In this document: positions 33,901 to 45,735 of the stretch, piece by piece | How positions within the stretch are numbered: the first letter of the stretch is position 1 | Layout of the letters: the number at the start of each line of letters is the position of its first letter | Source: Angiostrongylus vasorum | Taxonomy: Eukaryota > Nematoda > Chromadorea > Rhabditida > Metastrongylidae | Assembly (NCBI GenBank): GCA_018806985.1 | Contig: JADANN010000256.1 | Location: forward strand, 2,951,501-3,015,500 | Direction: 5' to 3' | Length of the DNA stretch: 64,000 bases | Notes under the pieces: model-generated | What the model was told of the DNA's origin: nothing | What the model saw: the letters and a program-made list of their open reading frames with translations, nothing else | Databases searched by the model: none | Program-made: the position numbers and the translations under genes

Positions 33901-34684
33901 TCATCGGTAGGCGTTTGGAAGGTTTCGCCTCATTCTCAAGGGAATATGCTCTGCTCTGTTGTCGTCTAATAGGATACCTTGAAGTGGAACGCCGAAAGAT
34001 TTCATTGGTTTGTTATTCGTGAAAACACACATAAAGGACAGAACAGACGTTGTTATACGAGGTACTAAAAGAATTGCGACTCTCTGAAACACAACATAAA
34101 CACCACCATTCCAATCAATGCCTGTTGAAAAAACTTCGGTGACAAAACAGACAATGTCTTAACTTTTATTTACTATCTATTCTTTTTACATGGCAGGACA
34201 CTATGCGAAATACAACCACGAGGATGATGAGAAATGAGCAAAACTCAGGTGAGTTTCGAACCCACTTTACTATTACCGGGTGCTCACCTGCTACCCACCA
34301 CGCCAACCGATGCGCTTCATCTGCCTTTCTCTCAGTCATGTTTTGCTCTGTCGGTGCTGTCAACAAGCATCCGAATGAGCGAAGCACTGATAGAGCAAAA
34401 ACAGTGACTGAGGGAAAGGCAAAGAAAGTCCTTGATTGGTGCGGTGGATAGCATGTGAAGCAGCTGTAAGGATAGTTGTGGGTTTGAAACCCACCTGAAG
34501 TTCGTATCACATCATCTTTATGGTTGTATTTCACTTACCTAGATAATTCGATAGCTCTGCAGCAAATGAAGGATTCAACTAATTCTTCCACACGTTTCGT
34601 TGTCTTGAAATCGTCATCCAGAAATGTAGCTGGGCTCATGTGCGGTTTGAGGACCTCTGGTTTTTTTTCCCACTTCATTGACAT
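33901..34684 (-). CDS. Hypothetical protein, two coding-like exons
   Basis: The first exon starts at an ATG at 34684 (MSMKWEKKPEVLKPHMSPAT, then FKTTKRVEELVESFICC) and ends at a strong donor (AG|GTAAGTG) at 34539. A splice acceptor (TTATAGTCCAG) lies 25-30 nt upstream of the ATG and could take a spliced leader. The second block, 34121-33901, follows TTTTTTCAACAG and reads IDWNGGVYVVFQRVAILLVP, then CVFTNNKPMKSFGVPLQG, to a TGA at 33903-33901. The first exon ends in phase 2 and the second block needs a phase-1 entry, so a small exon is missing or the two are unrelated. The intervening 34150-34540 is a fold-back repeat. Family unknown. Confidence 0.4.
34150..34545. mobile_element. Fold-back element of the SINE-2 group
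   Basis: The left arm (GAAATACAACCACGAGGATG, CAGGTGAGTTTCGAACCCAC, CTCAGTCATGTTTTGCTCTG) and right arm (CAGAGC-like AGAGCAAAAACAGTGACTGA, GTGGGTTTGAAACCCACC, ATGGTTGTATTTCA) are inverted relatives. It lies between the two exons of the hypothetical gene at 33901-34684. Confidence 0.6.
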
Positions 34685-35199
34685 AATGAATTCATTCAGT
34701 TCGTTTCATCCTGGACTATAAACGTGACCATGGTTGAGAGTTCCGAGACCTTTACCACATGATGTTGCCGACCCTAATGAATGGCAAGGATAGGTGTTCT
34801 GTTACACACAGGATTCTTTCACAACAACAGTCACTTTGCTATTAGTTGGTCGTCGACCTATCAATGATGATTGGACAACGAGAGTCCTAAGCCTTCGTTA
34901 CTAAACAATGATCATTTGTGAGCTGGGCATTTCCATTGTATTCTTCATTGATAGGCTAAAAATTTTCAAGAAAAGACACTTAAAAGACTGGACATCCACA
35001 CAGGATCTTTACACCATTGCTTGATTGTTGCGAAATAGAGTAGAATCTATTAATTGTAAAAAAACCCTCTAATGAAGACTAAAGGGTCGTATAAATAAAA
35101 CATTGGCAACAAGAATCCCTAACAGCAGTGGCAACAATAACAACAACAACCAAAACCACAATAGCAACAATTCCAGTCCCTAAGCGACACATTTGGTAG

Positions 35200-35440
35200 T
35201 TTCCAGCAACATGTTGGCAACCATAGAAGGAAGCGTTGGCTGAGTATAATAACATGCAATAGATGTTTAATTTGCAAAGAAACTGTACCGTTGTCCTCCA
35301 ATGGTACCTTTCTGTCGGACGAGTTTCACCATATTTAAGGCAGTCAGTATGAGAAAAACGATGAGGTTGCGACACACAGGAGCAAAAGAAGACAATGCGT
35401 TGAAACGATTATCCGTGGTTCCGTATGATCCATAAGCATC
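35200..35440 (-). pseudogene. Possible serpentine-receptor-like fragment
   Basis: The minus strand shows a short frame with a hydrophobic segment (CRNLIVFLILTALNMVKLVR) preceded by DNRFNALSSFAP and followed by GGQRYSFFAN and a stop. The pattern of a transmembrane helix followed by KLVRQK resembles nematode chemoreceptor exons. There is an in-frame stop upstream with no acceptor after it, and the flanking (TTG)n tract adds noise. It may be a decayed exon or coincidence. Confidence 0.2.
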
Positions 35441-35469
35441 GGTGTTGATAATGTAGGTGTTTCATTTAA

Positions 35470-35745
35470 TGGTCTTTGGGCGACTGCTAATGTAATGTAT
35501 ACTCCCAACAATTGGGTTAACTACAACATCGTGGCTGAGGAGAGTGATGTTACTGGATGTCGAACCGCGAAGTACAACACATGCCCACAACCCCACTACA
35601 TTCATGCTCTCCGCTTTCTTTACACAGTCATATAGACTGAATTTTGTCATTTCCATCTGATACCCAGCTGAGAGTAAACCAATGAATGACAAGACATGCC
35701 ACGGTGACCAAGGCGAATCAACCACCCACCCAAAACCGTCAAGTT
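35470..35745 (+). mobile_element. Element A, degenerate copy
   Basis: AACATCGTGGCTGAGGAGA, ATACCCAGCTGAGAGTAAAC and ACATGCCACGGTGACC are in element A order, but with many changes. Confidence 0.4.
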
Positions 35746-36905
35746 AGAGGAACATAACTGAAGAACAATAGACTTTTAATATAATACCAATATATCTTGC
35801 TGTTTTCATTTAGTGTTTTTTGAGTGAGCAGAACTTCACTAGGTAGTTCTGACACTAGGCAGAAACAGATGGAAACTTGATTGATTGCGGCATAAGTTAC
35901 TAGACAATTAATGAGATTATAGGTGGTATAGGCGATTACTGAAGTTGTTTTTGTGGAACGACAGTAGTCATTTCTAGCAGCAAAGTACGATCTTTTAAAA
36001 GAAGAATGAGGAAAGGATTTTCGTAAGGAAAACCCAACAAAGCCAGCTTTTTGCCCTAATATTAAAAAAGAGCCATTAAGGTGCATTAAAGTGATGTGAC
36101 ACCTTCATAGGGATAAGAAGAAAATAATCACAATGAAGGCTTTTTTAAAGTTAAAGCTTGTTGTTTTCCTTTAATATTGTAGCTCAAGTCGAGCAATCGC
36201 ATATACTTCTTTGATGCTCACATGGCTATGAGTAGAAATCATCCTAAGAAATATTCCTAAGTTGTAGTGCGATCTTAGAGGAGTCACTGTTTTTTCGTAA
36301 TCCGCAATTCGTAGAAGTCGGACACGACTAGGTTGCTGGCCATAGAGTCACCGTATCCGCATTTCTACCGTAATCCTTCTAGTCTTCTCTCGTCCTTAGG
36401 TCACTCTTCTTAAATAGCATAGCGAGGGTGCTGGTCACCTCTTAAGACAATTCGCCCAATTTTGCTCTTGCATTATTAGACAACAACTACCAGTTACTCT
36501 ATTGTAGGCTATTAACTCAAAAAAAATTCGAGCTAACCACTGAACTAATGCCATAACGGAATTGAAAAACCAAACATTAAGTTTGCTCTACTACCATAAC
36601 ATAAAGTGAATTGTAATTATGGCTAGGCTTTCTTAAACAAAAACAGTATAGAATTAAAAGTGCTCCATAACCAAAGCCTGTAGACTGTACAGACGGAAAG
36701 CAAACTTTGTGAGTTTAAGGAAACTAGAAAGAAACACTTAGCACCAAGAAAAACCAACTGACCCATCGTGCATTTGCAAGAAACCAATAAATACATAATA
36801 AATACGATATCTCTGAGTCCTCCACTAAAATAGTACTACAACCAAATCGAACGGCACGAGATCGAACGATTTCTTAAGCAAAAGAGTATCATAGTACAAA
36901 TTTCC
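35746..36905. other. No feature recognised
   Basis: AT-rich. A minus-strand open frame at 35739-36086 has no known motif and no clear splice borders. Confidence 0.4.
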
Positions 36906-36909
36906 TTCC

Positions 36910-37310
36910 CGACGTTTTACAGCCTCATCGTGGCTGGGAGGTGTTCTTGGGTGCCGGGCTGCGATGTACAACGAGTATTCGCTCCCCTGACAGGGTCTCC
37001 CAAGCTGAGAAGGAGTCAGGCGTTTACATCAGGAAGCCTAGCTAAGAGTAAGCCGATACAACGATCCACCACCGCCCTGGTATCAAAGTCGCATGGTGGA
37101 AAATCTCCAACTGATCCACAGGGGCAGCGACTGTCTATGGTAGTGAGGACCTGGGACAGTCTTTGGCCAGGCTGACCTCGGGATTTAAGGGAACCACAAT
37201 GCCTTAACCAGCAAATTTCCGAAAAAATTATGAATTTCCGAGATTATGCTGGGGCCTACACAACTAGTGAGGACGGGCCTTTCAAGTATCAAGTAAGTAT
37301 CAAGTATAAA
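36910..37310 (+). mobile_element. Element A, copy 4
   Basis: TTTACAGCCTCATCGTGGCT, GAGTAAGCCGATACAACG, CTGATCCACAGGGGCAGCG, ending GTGAGGACGGGCCTTTCAAG. Confidence 0.7.
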
Positions 37311-38285
37311 TTTTTATTTAAATCCGAAATTTTTGTGTCTCCAAACACTGTATTTAAAAAAGCTAGTCCGTTAATTAGTTACTGGATTTGAAACATGTAG
37401 GCAAAGTTGGTAATTTTCTTAGTTCATGATGAGGCTAGACATTAGTAGTCAAAGACAAGAAAGGAAAGAATTTTAAAGAACTAGTGAGATGAAATGAAAA
37501 CGAAGACGAAAAGGAAGGTAATGAAATCATACATTCACATGTTTCTATAGACTATCATCTTCTTTCACTACATTAAAAAAACCTAATCTGAGGGTTAAAG
37601 AGATTTTCAATCGAGTTGTACCAAAAATTGATTGCTTTTGAGAAAGCCGAAGACATTTCACTTAATGTGGGAAAATGTCTGCTCTGTTGTATATTTAGTA
37701 ATTACCTGGTTTCAAAAAACGAAAAGAAGAACTAGCGACGAAGCAAAAAACAACAGCCAACCGCTTATGAAATTGGACTGGGTTTGGTAAATCGGGATAG
37801 ATTGAAAAGCTCGCTAAGGGTAATGAAATAAGGAAAGTAGAAAACGATTCAATAATGCAATTCACTGAAAGCAATTTAGGTAGGAGAAGAGTAAAATACA
37901 TTCGAAATTCTCTTGAAGAGCTTGTTATTGAGGAAAAAACGCTAATGATGAACAATTTCGTGAGTGAAATCGTTCATCTCGGTCATCTTCATTCCCCTTC
38001 GACATTGTTTTTTATCTGTGACATGGAGGATTTGGCAGTTAAACTGCTGTCACAGCCATAATGATCGACTTACATATCTCAAGTGTGTCGTTTATCTTTC
38101 ACGGACTCTCGTATCAGCTTTTTTTATGGGCTTTTCCGATCCAATGTCAAAAATGACGGACTTCAAAGTCAACTTTTGACTTCTCAAAAAGCATAAAGCG
38201 TATACCGCAACTTATCCACTATTAATCGCGACGCTGGCCAACAGTTCACTGTTTTCTTGATGGGCAGAGTTATTATAGTACTTTT
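37311..38285. other. No confident feature
   Basis: A minus-strand frame within 37955-37695 is rich in hydrophobic residues (CIIESFSTFLISLPL, LAVVFCFVASSS) and might be a decayed membrane-protein exon, but frames compete and borders are poor. Confidence 0.3.
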
Positions 38286-38289
38286 TCAT

Positions 38290-38812
38290 AAAGAAAAATA
38301 AAGCACAGATGCAACCGGAATAATGCTGAAATATTTGCGAAACTCGGACCATAGGCCAGAACGAACCGCAATTTTTCTTTCCGCGGGCTCACGTATTACT
38401 CACTGCACCACTGAGGGCCCTTACTCTGCTTTTTTCTAAGAAACTTTATTACCCTAACGGTGCCATCAGCAATCACCTGTCAGCGGGAATGATCTGTGGA
38501 GCATTATAGGCATTGAACTCAATTAAGCTGAGGCTGCTGTCGAAATCACAATCTATAACCCTTTATTTACAGCCTTTAATGTTTTTTCCCGATTCCCCTT
38601 GCATGGTAGAGGAGATTGGATGAATATATGGCCTATCGGATAACTTTCGGTGGCCTACCGGTGTTTCATGTCAGTGTTTCTATCGCAACAGACCAGTTTG
38701 GTAACAATTTTCCGACGTTGTAGGAAGGCCTTGTGAGCTCGGAGCGTGGGATCGAACCAACGACCACAAGGAAGTTGCAGGGCGCAGCTAAAACAAGGCG
38801 CTATAAGCGTTC
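38290..38812. mobile_element. SINE-2 (diverged) followed by a diverged reversed SINE-1
   Basis: 38290-38600 retains GATATTTGCGAAACTCGGAC-like and GCCATCAGCAATCACCTGTC segments. 38625-38812 retains TGGATGAATATATGGCC and TAACAATTTTCCGACG. Confidence 0.45.
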
Positions 38813-39074
38813 TCTATTATATCTATGCGAAATAGAAATTGTTGTTGAGATAATGAATAGGTGATAGATTTGGACGTGGTAGAGATTTTTGCTTTTTTGT
38901 TTTTGTTTTTCTTTCTTTGGTGTCTTAAATGTCTTACAGACACGTCAAATCGATGTGCAAAGAAAAACAATAATAAATAACCAGTAAGAACAGTAACAGC
39001 GCTGTTCTTGCACAACATGGACGGTCTGTATGGCTTGCGAAGATGAACAGCACACTATTCTGAAGGCAACAAAT

Positions 39075-39770
39075 CTCATATAGCAAATCCCAAGACCGAC
39101 ATTCTATTAACCACGACGTTGATCAATAATTCATGGTTTTTCTTGATGAGCAAACACGAGGTTGGTATTTCAGCACTTAATAGTGCACAATAGTGGACGT
39201 TTCTTCGGTTTCGACTTCTTCGGAGCCTGGAAAGGTCGAATTGACATGCTCTACTGGCCATGGTCTACTCAACCAAACACTTTCATGACCTCAGCAATAT
39301 AATATTTAAAATATAAATTTCCATTCGTACAATGAACAGCTTCTTTTAAAACACCCACCATTTCGTTCGTTGTAAGTCTTCGAGTTAACTGGTGGAGATC
39401 AGCCGCACAGAGTATTACGTGGGCGAGGAATGTATCTGGGTCAGGCCAAAGAGTCAGCTTAAGGTATGACGCCAGCACACGTGTGATTACTACGCACTCC
39501 TCCCCTTTCTCCTCCATTTCTGCATTTTTGGACCTCATCCAAAGCGCTTCAAGAGTTTACGCGCTGATGTTTTGGATTCTTGTGCGAGGATAGCGGCTCT
39601 TATTTCGAAATCTTCTCCGTTATGTCTCAGTGTCCTATGCGCGCCTAGTGGAGTATTTGGTATCACTTTAAATTTACCGACTAAGTTCATTTATACGGAA
39701 CCACAGTGGTTTAGCCGTTTCGCCAACGTATTCGTCCTCGCTCGCTTTATAAGGGATTAGGTATCCCGTA
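39075..39770 (-). mobile_element. Penelope-like element remnant: GIY-YIG coding plus degenerate hammerhead and terminus
   Basis: The minus strand, from about 39770 downward, reads GETAKPLWFRINEL and, after frame breaks, TPLGAHRTLRHNGEDFEIRA, ILAQESKTSARKL and EECVVITRVLASYL, which is the order seen in PLE GIY-YIG endonuclease domains. A stop near 39269 is followed within about 40 nt by a decayed hammerhead (CCGAAGA core, GAAACGTC intact, 39190-39235). The terminal motif (complement of CCGACATTCTATTAACC) lies at 39092-39110. Frameshifts make it inactive. Confidence 0.65.
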
Positions 39771-40269
39771 CCCAAACTCAAACAATCGCCGTCTCGACCG
39801 TTAAGGCACATAGTGCAGTTCTCATATAGAATGTATCTCATATAGCACAGATACTGATTACTACAGTCGACTTCTCTGATTCTTTAAGGACTTTTCATTC
39901 AGCTGACCGAACTCATATTTTCTAACATGATCGTTGGAAAACATGTGTTCTGGTCGTTTTTTTTAGATGGAGTTCTATCTGGGGAGTCTAACTGCTCTCC
40001 CAGAAACTAAAACTCAATATTTAGTGTCTTTTTAGTTAACATGTTCGCCAAAATGATAACGATTTTTGATAAAAGAGACAAAAACCTCCGAATCTCCTCA
40101 TAATTGACGATGTCATGATTATTCCCAAACAAAAAATAGGCTACCTAGCTCAGAAGACGTCAAGGCTAACCAGTAGGAATATAATTCTGAAACGAATCAA
40201 AGATCGGAGCTAGTGCACAGTGCAGTATTTTAAACTTCAATATTTATGGTATTTATGGCAAAATAGCTC

Positions 40270-40525
40270 ACACGGGTAGAATTGCGATTAGAGTTACCCT
40301 TCAACGATTTGGTTCGATCCCAGTCTGCGGTCAAACCAAGCTCTCCATCTCTTTAGCGTCTACAAATTGGTCCTAAATATGTCTAGAAGGATAAAAAAAA
40401 GCGCAGACTTGTACACGAGCGCTTCCCTCAAAGCAAGTGTGTACGCCAAAAATGTATTCAGTAACCTCTAGGATGCATAGAATAGAGTTGAATTCGTGGA
40501 GCATACTTCAGGGACTGATCAACAC
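40270..40525 (+). mobile_element. SINE-1-related degenerate copy
   Basis: GGTTCGATCCCAGTCTGCGG, TCTACAAATTGGTCC and AATTCGTGGAGCATACTTCA echo SINE-1 order. Identity is low. Confidence 0.3.
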
Positions 40526-41180
40526 TGGACGCTTTCATGATTCCGATGCTAAAATTCTTATCGAAAACCGTTTTTCCACTATAAAATGGGTTTTCAGGTG
40601 TTTCGAGTTGTACGCTGAATACTCGTGTCAGGTCTGGTGCATTACTTGTGATGAATTCACACGATAGATAGCAATCACAATTGGCTGACATCCGTCGGAT
40701 CAAATCCAGGAGGTCATTTTTCAAGGAAATCCAGGAACGTTCATCGATACGGAGAAAGAATTTCATAAAGTAAAAATTGAACGCTAGATATTGATGATTA
40801 CCTAGTGAAACTACAGAGAATTACAAATTTCAGTAGTCAAAGAAATGGGGGAAAAGACAAAGGTTGAAAACTTAAAAGCATAAATAAATGCATGATCGTT
40901 AGTGAGCACGCCTTTAATCTTTGGATGTTGCAGAGTCTTTAAATAGCATTGTTATTGAAAATGAATTTCTCGTAAAAAATACAGCATAAAGCTCCCGAAT
41001 CCTAGGCTCTGGCTTCAAGCGAAATGTATCTGATGCAAGATTCATTTTCTTAGATCGATTCCCTGTCCGTCTACTTTTTTCCGAATAATATCTTCTGCAC
41101 GGATTTGAGCCAACTGAGTAACAGGTTTGCAGAGAAATTGAATCATATCGGATGTTGACTCTACTTATACGAGTGTGCAT
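40458..41180 (-). CDS. Unrecognised coding-like segments
   Basis: Two minus-strand stretches look exon-like. Within 40785-40458, after an acceptor-like CAATATCTAG, the frame reads FLRIDERSWISLKNDLLDLI, then SCEFITSNAPDLTRVFSVQL. Within 41180-40914, one frame reads KPVTQLAQIRAEDIIRKKVD (ending LRK) and another runs openly for about 88 codons. They may be parts of one decayed or divergent gene. I recognise neither, and part of 40458-40530 overlaps a degenerate SINE-1 tail. Confidence 0.25.
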
Positions 41181-41805
41181 TCTGTTTAGAAGACAAGAAG
41201 AGAATCCGTCAGGATTCTAGTCGACGACAAATTGAATTGTCAATACTTTACGTCGCCGACGAACAACTACATACTGTGTTCGTGTCACCTAACTAACAAT
41301 CGCATTATCAGGTTACAGCTACAACAACACCACACCACAGCGAAGTGTGGGTTGGTCGACAAACAACGGATGATTTCTCATGACTATTAAATATCAGGAT
41401 AAAAATGAAAGGAAGTGGAAAACGACGTAAGCATTGCCTGTTCGCCTATTCCGTCGTGTTTTAGCTTCATAGATATTTGTTCGATTCGTATTGAGCAGTT
41501 TGGAATTGACGAAAAACAGTAAAGCTGCACAGGAAGCTTTGCTACCATGGCGCTAATTAAGTTTATACTACAAAGAAAAGAAAAAAAAGGGAAGGAGAAG
41601 AATGACAGTGAGTGTTATGATGACTACTGTAAGTATGGTGGTGGTGGTCGTGGTGATAATACTCGTGACAAGAAGTATTGTGACAGCGATGATTATGGAT
41701 ATGAAAGAGTCAAGGGAAGAAATATTTTAGACATTCAACTAGCAATAGAGTGAGTGAATGAGAGAAAGCGAGAAATAAAAGAAATAAGGAATACCGATTC
41801 AATTT

Positions 41806-42660
41806 TCATTCCACTCCCAGGCTTATCAAGCTTTCTGTCACTTCCGGGGTTAGTACCACACCAATCTGGGAAGACAAAAACACTAACTTGAGAGATTGGT
41901 AGACTCTCGAAACACGCATCCAATCACCTTTACGAAGCTTAGTGAAGTGCATTGCATGGCGCTTTCGTAAGGGATTGATCAACGCCGGATGCTTTTTTTC
42001 ATAAGCAAACACACGCTGCTATGCAGAAGTAATGTGAGATATGAAGCATAATGTGGACTTAACATGAACGTTTTCCAATGTTAAATCTTAATTCAGAAGA
42101 TTTCTGGATATAGTAAACTTCACGTTAGGTTCATTAGGCTGACTAACTGGGTCTCTAAAAGTGAAAGGGAGTTCGACATTCCGAAGTACAGTACGAATAA
42201 AGAACATCATAAAAACAAGACAAGGCGCTTCATCAACTTTAAGCAAGTACAGCCAAGTGAGCAGCTTTGGTGTTGCATGGGAACAATTGAAGTTTGCTGG
42301 TACGTGGTTGAGTTATTCAATGATTAAGCGAATTAGAGATGAAAGGTGACACATGACTATATGTAGTATTATATTCTGGTTTAATTTTCTAAAGTGCACG
42401 AGCAAAGCATGTAGAGGTGTTCTGTAACACACACGTGGTTGTCACTTCGATCACCATATCTTGCCTTATAACGCCCACCATCCCACAGATTTGTTTCAAA
42501 TTGTTCTGGGTGGATAAAAACACAGACTTGATAAATGGCCCCGCAAGTTATTTGTAAAGGCCAGATATGTCTTCAATCAACTACCGTCCTCAATGGAGAT
42601 GACTATATGAAGCATCTCCAACGAATACATCAGTGTGGGACGCTCCATTCTTCTTATCCT
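41806..42660 (+). mobile_element. Two diverged SINE-1 fragments
   Basis: 41806-42000 is a 5'-truncated copy (TTAGTACCACACCAATCTGG, AAGGGATTGATCAACGCCGG). 42430-42660 is more decayed (TAAAGGCCAGATATGTCTTC). Sequence between them shows nothing recognisable. Confidence 0.45.
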
Positions 42661-43547
42661 TTGTAGGATTCTATACTAGCAAGAAATATCGGCGTAGTTT
42701 GCGTACCTCTATGAACGCCTGTACCACTACTATTACCTGCAAACCCTTTGACTTTCATATGACTCCGGCATAATTCTCATGCAGGATCTTATGGAAGATG
42801 TGTAAACAATTTCAACTCATCTGCGCTCTTGACTGTCCATGAAGCCCATCGGCTAACGGTTGTTGTCTTCAGGAGGCGTTAATATATAATGCTCGCCCTA
42901 CCCACCTGATTTTCGACTTATTGGCACAGGTGTAAAAGGTTTCTGGTCTTTGGTCACCTGAGTAATTCATTCGAATGGTGGCGTAGGTGCCCATTAGCGC
43001 GGAAGAATCGTAGAGTCGAAAAGTATACCACACTGTTGGCTGGGTATTCATTGTACTCTACTCTATATCCTCAATACTCTTTCAGGCTATTCATGTCGGC
43101 CTTTCCCACTTGAAAGGACAAATGGAAGAATAGTAGGAAAAAGCAAGGAAAAGAGAAGAGATGCGCACAGTTTTGTTAAATGTTGGACAAAAAAATAACG
43201 ATTATGGGTGTTCCTAGTGAAAAATTATAAAGTTGCTACAGTAATTGAATACAACAAGCCGTTTTTGATACGCAACAAACGCGGTCACGTTCTAGTAGAA
43301 AATTGTGTCCTCTTCAACAGGAAAACGAGGATTATGACTGAGTATTGCTAGAGACTTCTGAGATACTGCACACTAATTAGAAATTGTCAACAATATTAAA
43401 AGCAGAAGAACACAATGTAAAGTAACAAAATAATTGAGATAAGGAAGGCGATGGGGGAAGATTCTTATAGCTCTTTGAGACGGCGTATCATTCAAATGTC
43501 GAGTTGTAAGAAGGCATAATCTTAATAATGTTGACTAATTCCTTGTA
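42661..43547. other. No feature recognised
   Basis: No ORF, splice pattern or repeat from the families seen elsewhere was identified. Confidence 0.45.
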
Positions 43548-43925
43548 AAGAGGCCGCGTTGCAAAGTGGTAGCCATGAAGTTTATCAGAAAGACGGTGCT
43601 CCTTCAAGATCACGGCCCTGGTCGGTGAGCGTTTGATCCCTCCGGGATGGGAAAATTGGGAACTGGATCGGTCGGGATCAGCTCACAACTTTTGATCCCC
43701 TTTGGTCTACGGGGAAATGTTGTAACACAGCTACCTCTGGATTAGAGGGATAATCGGCTCATTAAAAGTTCAACGACATTCACAAAGAAGACCAAAGTCC
43801 TCAAGTAGCAATCGAACCTACATGCAAAAAGTTTGGAGATCTTGGTGGACGAGGATGTGAGAAAAAAAATCAAATTTAAGTGTTGGGATCAGCAGAGTGG
43901 ACTTGGAGATGGGTCATGTAGAACA
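43548..43925 (+). mobile_element. SINE-3 copy
   Basis: GCGTTGCAAAGTGGTAGCCA head (A box-like), GGGATGGGAAAATTGGG, GGTCGGGATCAGCTCAC, TCCTCAAGTAGCAATC and a GAGATGGGTCATGTAG end. A 3' fragment of the same family lies at 44415-44580. Confidence 0.55.
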
Positions 43926-44699
43926 AAATTCTTTTGTAAATCTGTGCAGATGGTTTCGTGTCCCAGTGATAGTTTGATTACAGGTGTAGTAAGTTTCGAA
44001 AGGAAGTGCAATCCTAGATAGCATCAATGGTGAATAATCTGTAACGATTTATTCTATTTAAGCAGGCCTGCTTCTATCCAGATAACCGATCCCACCTAGT
44101 CACAGAATAAAAACCAGACGCTTGCATCAGTGGTAGGATTACATCTGTTGATAGCTTCCCCACATAATTGTTTTTCGAAGTGCTTTGGAAGAATGAAGCT
44201 CCATTTTTTAAACCAACATGTTGTTAATGAACTAGATGCTTTTTTTTCTACCGTTTCATTCGAACAGTGTGGGCTTCAAGTCTGTTTATTCAATTCAGAT
44301 TCAATTCAATTTCGCTCAGAAAAAGTAGATTTTCGTAAATGAGATTTTATAACTACTAGTGCTGAGTAGAAATGGAGTGTGAAAGTCAATACCGAAACTA
44401 CAAAATTATTGCAGTGTACAAGTAGCACAGAGGCAGTGATACTGATAATAGCAGGGTGCTGTTCGACCTAGCCACAAGTTCATCAAGCCACTCCATACGA
44501 AGAAACGAATCGAAAGCACATGAGGTGCTAGGATGCGCACAGTAGACATGAAAGGCGGGTCATGTAAAAAAAGAAATAAACTTATTTCGAGGGGGTGTTG
44601 TGCAATGAATTTTTCCTCAATCACTGACAAAAATAGATTAATTTTTTATTGATTATTTGCATGTGAAGGAATTATATTATAAAGATCGACCACATTTTG

Positions 44700-44945
44700 C
44701 ATCGCTTACGGTCCCCCTCGGTGGTCTAATGACTTGAGCAGGCGCCAGTAAATTTTTCGTTTGTCCCTGGTGCGTGCAAGAGTAGCTCAGTAAGTTCTGG
44801 GCGGTCGCTCTAGGGACTCATTGGGCACAGTCTAGGGCCTCCACAAAGAACTCTGAATATCAGGTCGGCAGTGTTCCTGCTAAGCTTTTGAGATCTCGAA
44901 AAATTCAGTCATTAACGGCTCCCGTCCATCAGTGAAGACTGGGTC
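44700..44945 (-). mobile_element. RTE-type LINE fragment, highly decayed
   Basis: Colinear at DNA level with the better copy at 57565-57900 (CGTGCAAGAGTAGC, CATTAACGGCTC). Broken frames give AVND, then RDLKSLAGTLPT-like traces of the post-RT C-terminus. Confidence 0.5.
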
Positions 44946-45099
44946 ATCGTCTCATCAAAGTTTAATATGAAGAAACAATATGCATTAAATCAGAGTTTTA
45001 ATCGTTTTGAACCGAGAGAAAAGCCACAATAACAAAAACGTTCAAAGTATCGACATCCTATAAACCTCGGCATAATAATCAATATATCTATATGTGTCG

Positions 45100-45735
45100 T
45101 AATAGATCCCACGACCGACTTTCTAGTAACCTCGGCATTGATAAAGTAATTCTTATTCATGAATACGCTGACGTTTCGACGGATTTCGCCTTCCTCAGAG
45201 CCTGGTAAGGTCAAGTTGACAGCAATCTATTCAGCCAAACACCTCCATAACCAAACAGAGAAAATGCTGAACCAAGGTTTCAATCACACTGAACACAAAA
45301 TAGCTTCTTTGCACACTCACCGCTTTCTATGACTCTTCTACAGAGTATGTCGCGTGGAGACCAACCGCACAGAATTCACGTGGAAGCGTGATGTGACCCT
45401 CCCATCAGAATAACAGGCTTATATACTGCCTAATATCACGCGTAATAATGAGGCATTCTTCTCCGCGGTTCATTTTCGGATTTCTGGAATTAATCCAGAA
45501 CGCCTCGAGAGTTTTGCGCGCTTGGGTTCTCGATTCCTGTGCGAGGATCGTGACCCCCTACTTCAAAGTCCTCCCGTTATGTCTCTGGGTCCCTATGTGT
45601 GCCTAGTGGGGTATTTGGTTTACGTTTACCGGCTAGGTATTCTTTTTATGCGGACACAGAGTGGTCTACCAGTTTCGCCAATGTATTCGTCTCCGCACGC
45701 CTTACAGGAGATATTCGTGAATAAAGAGTAAAACA
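45100..45735 (-). mobile_element. Penelope-like element remnant with intact hammerhead
   Basis: The minus strand from about 45735 reads KACGDEYIGETGRPLCVRIK, the signature end of a GIY-YIG nuclease (YIG core and GETGRPL). After stops and frame changes there is a trace of the NREEECLIITR-type end. The hammerhead at 45202-45166 and the terminal motif CCGAGGTTACTAGAAAGTCGG (on the minus strand, near 45136-45114) follow in the same orientation. This is the clearest ORF-hammerhead-terminus order in the window. Confidence 0.7.
45166..45202 (-). ncRNA. Minimal type I hammerhead ribozyme in a PLE 3' region, core intact
   Basis: GGCT (202-199 of the 45000s), CTGAGGA (198-192), A, GGCG/CGTC helix II with AAATC loop, GAAAC (177-173), GTC (172-170), AGC (169-167). 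Helix I has three Watson-Crick pairs and helix II one G-U pair. Confidence 0.62.
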
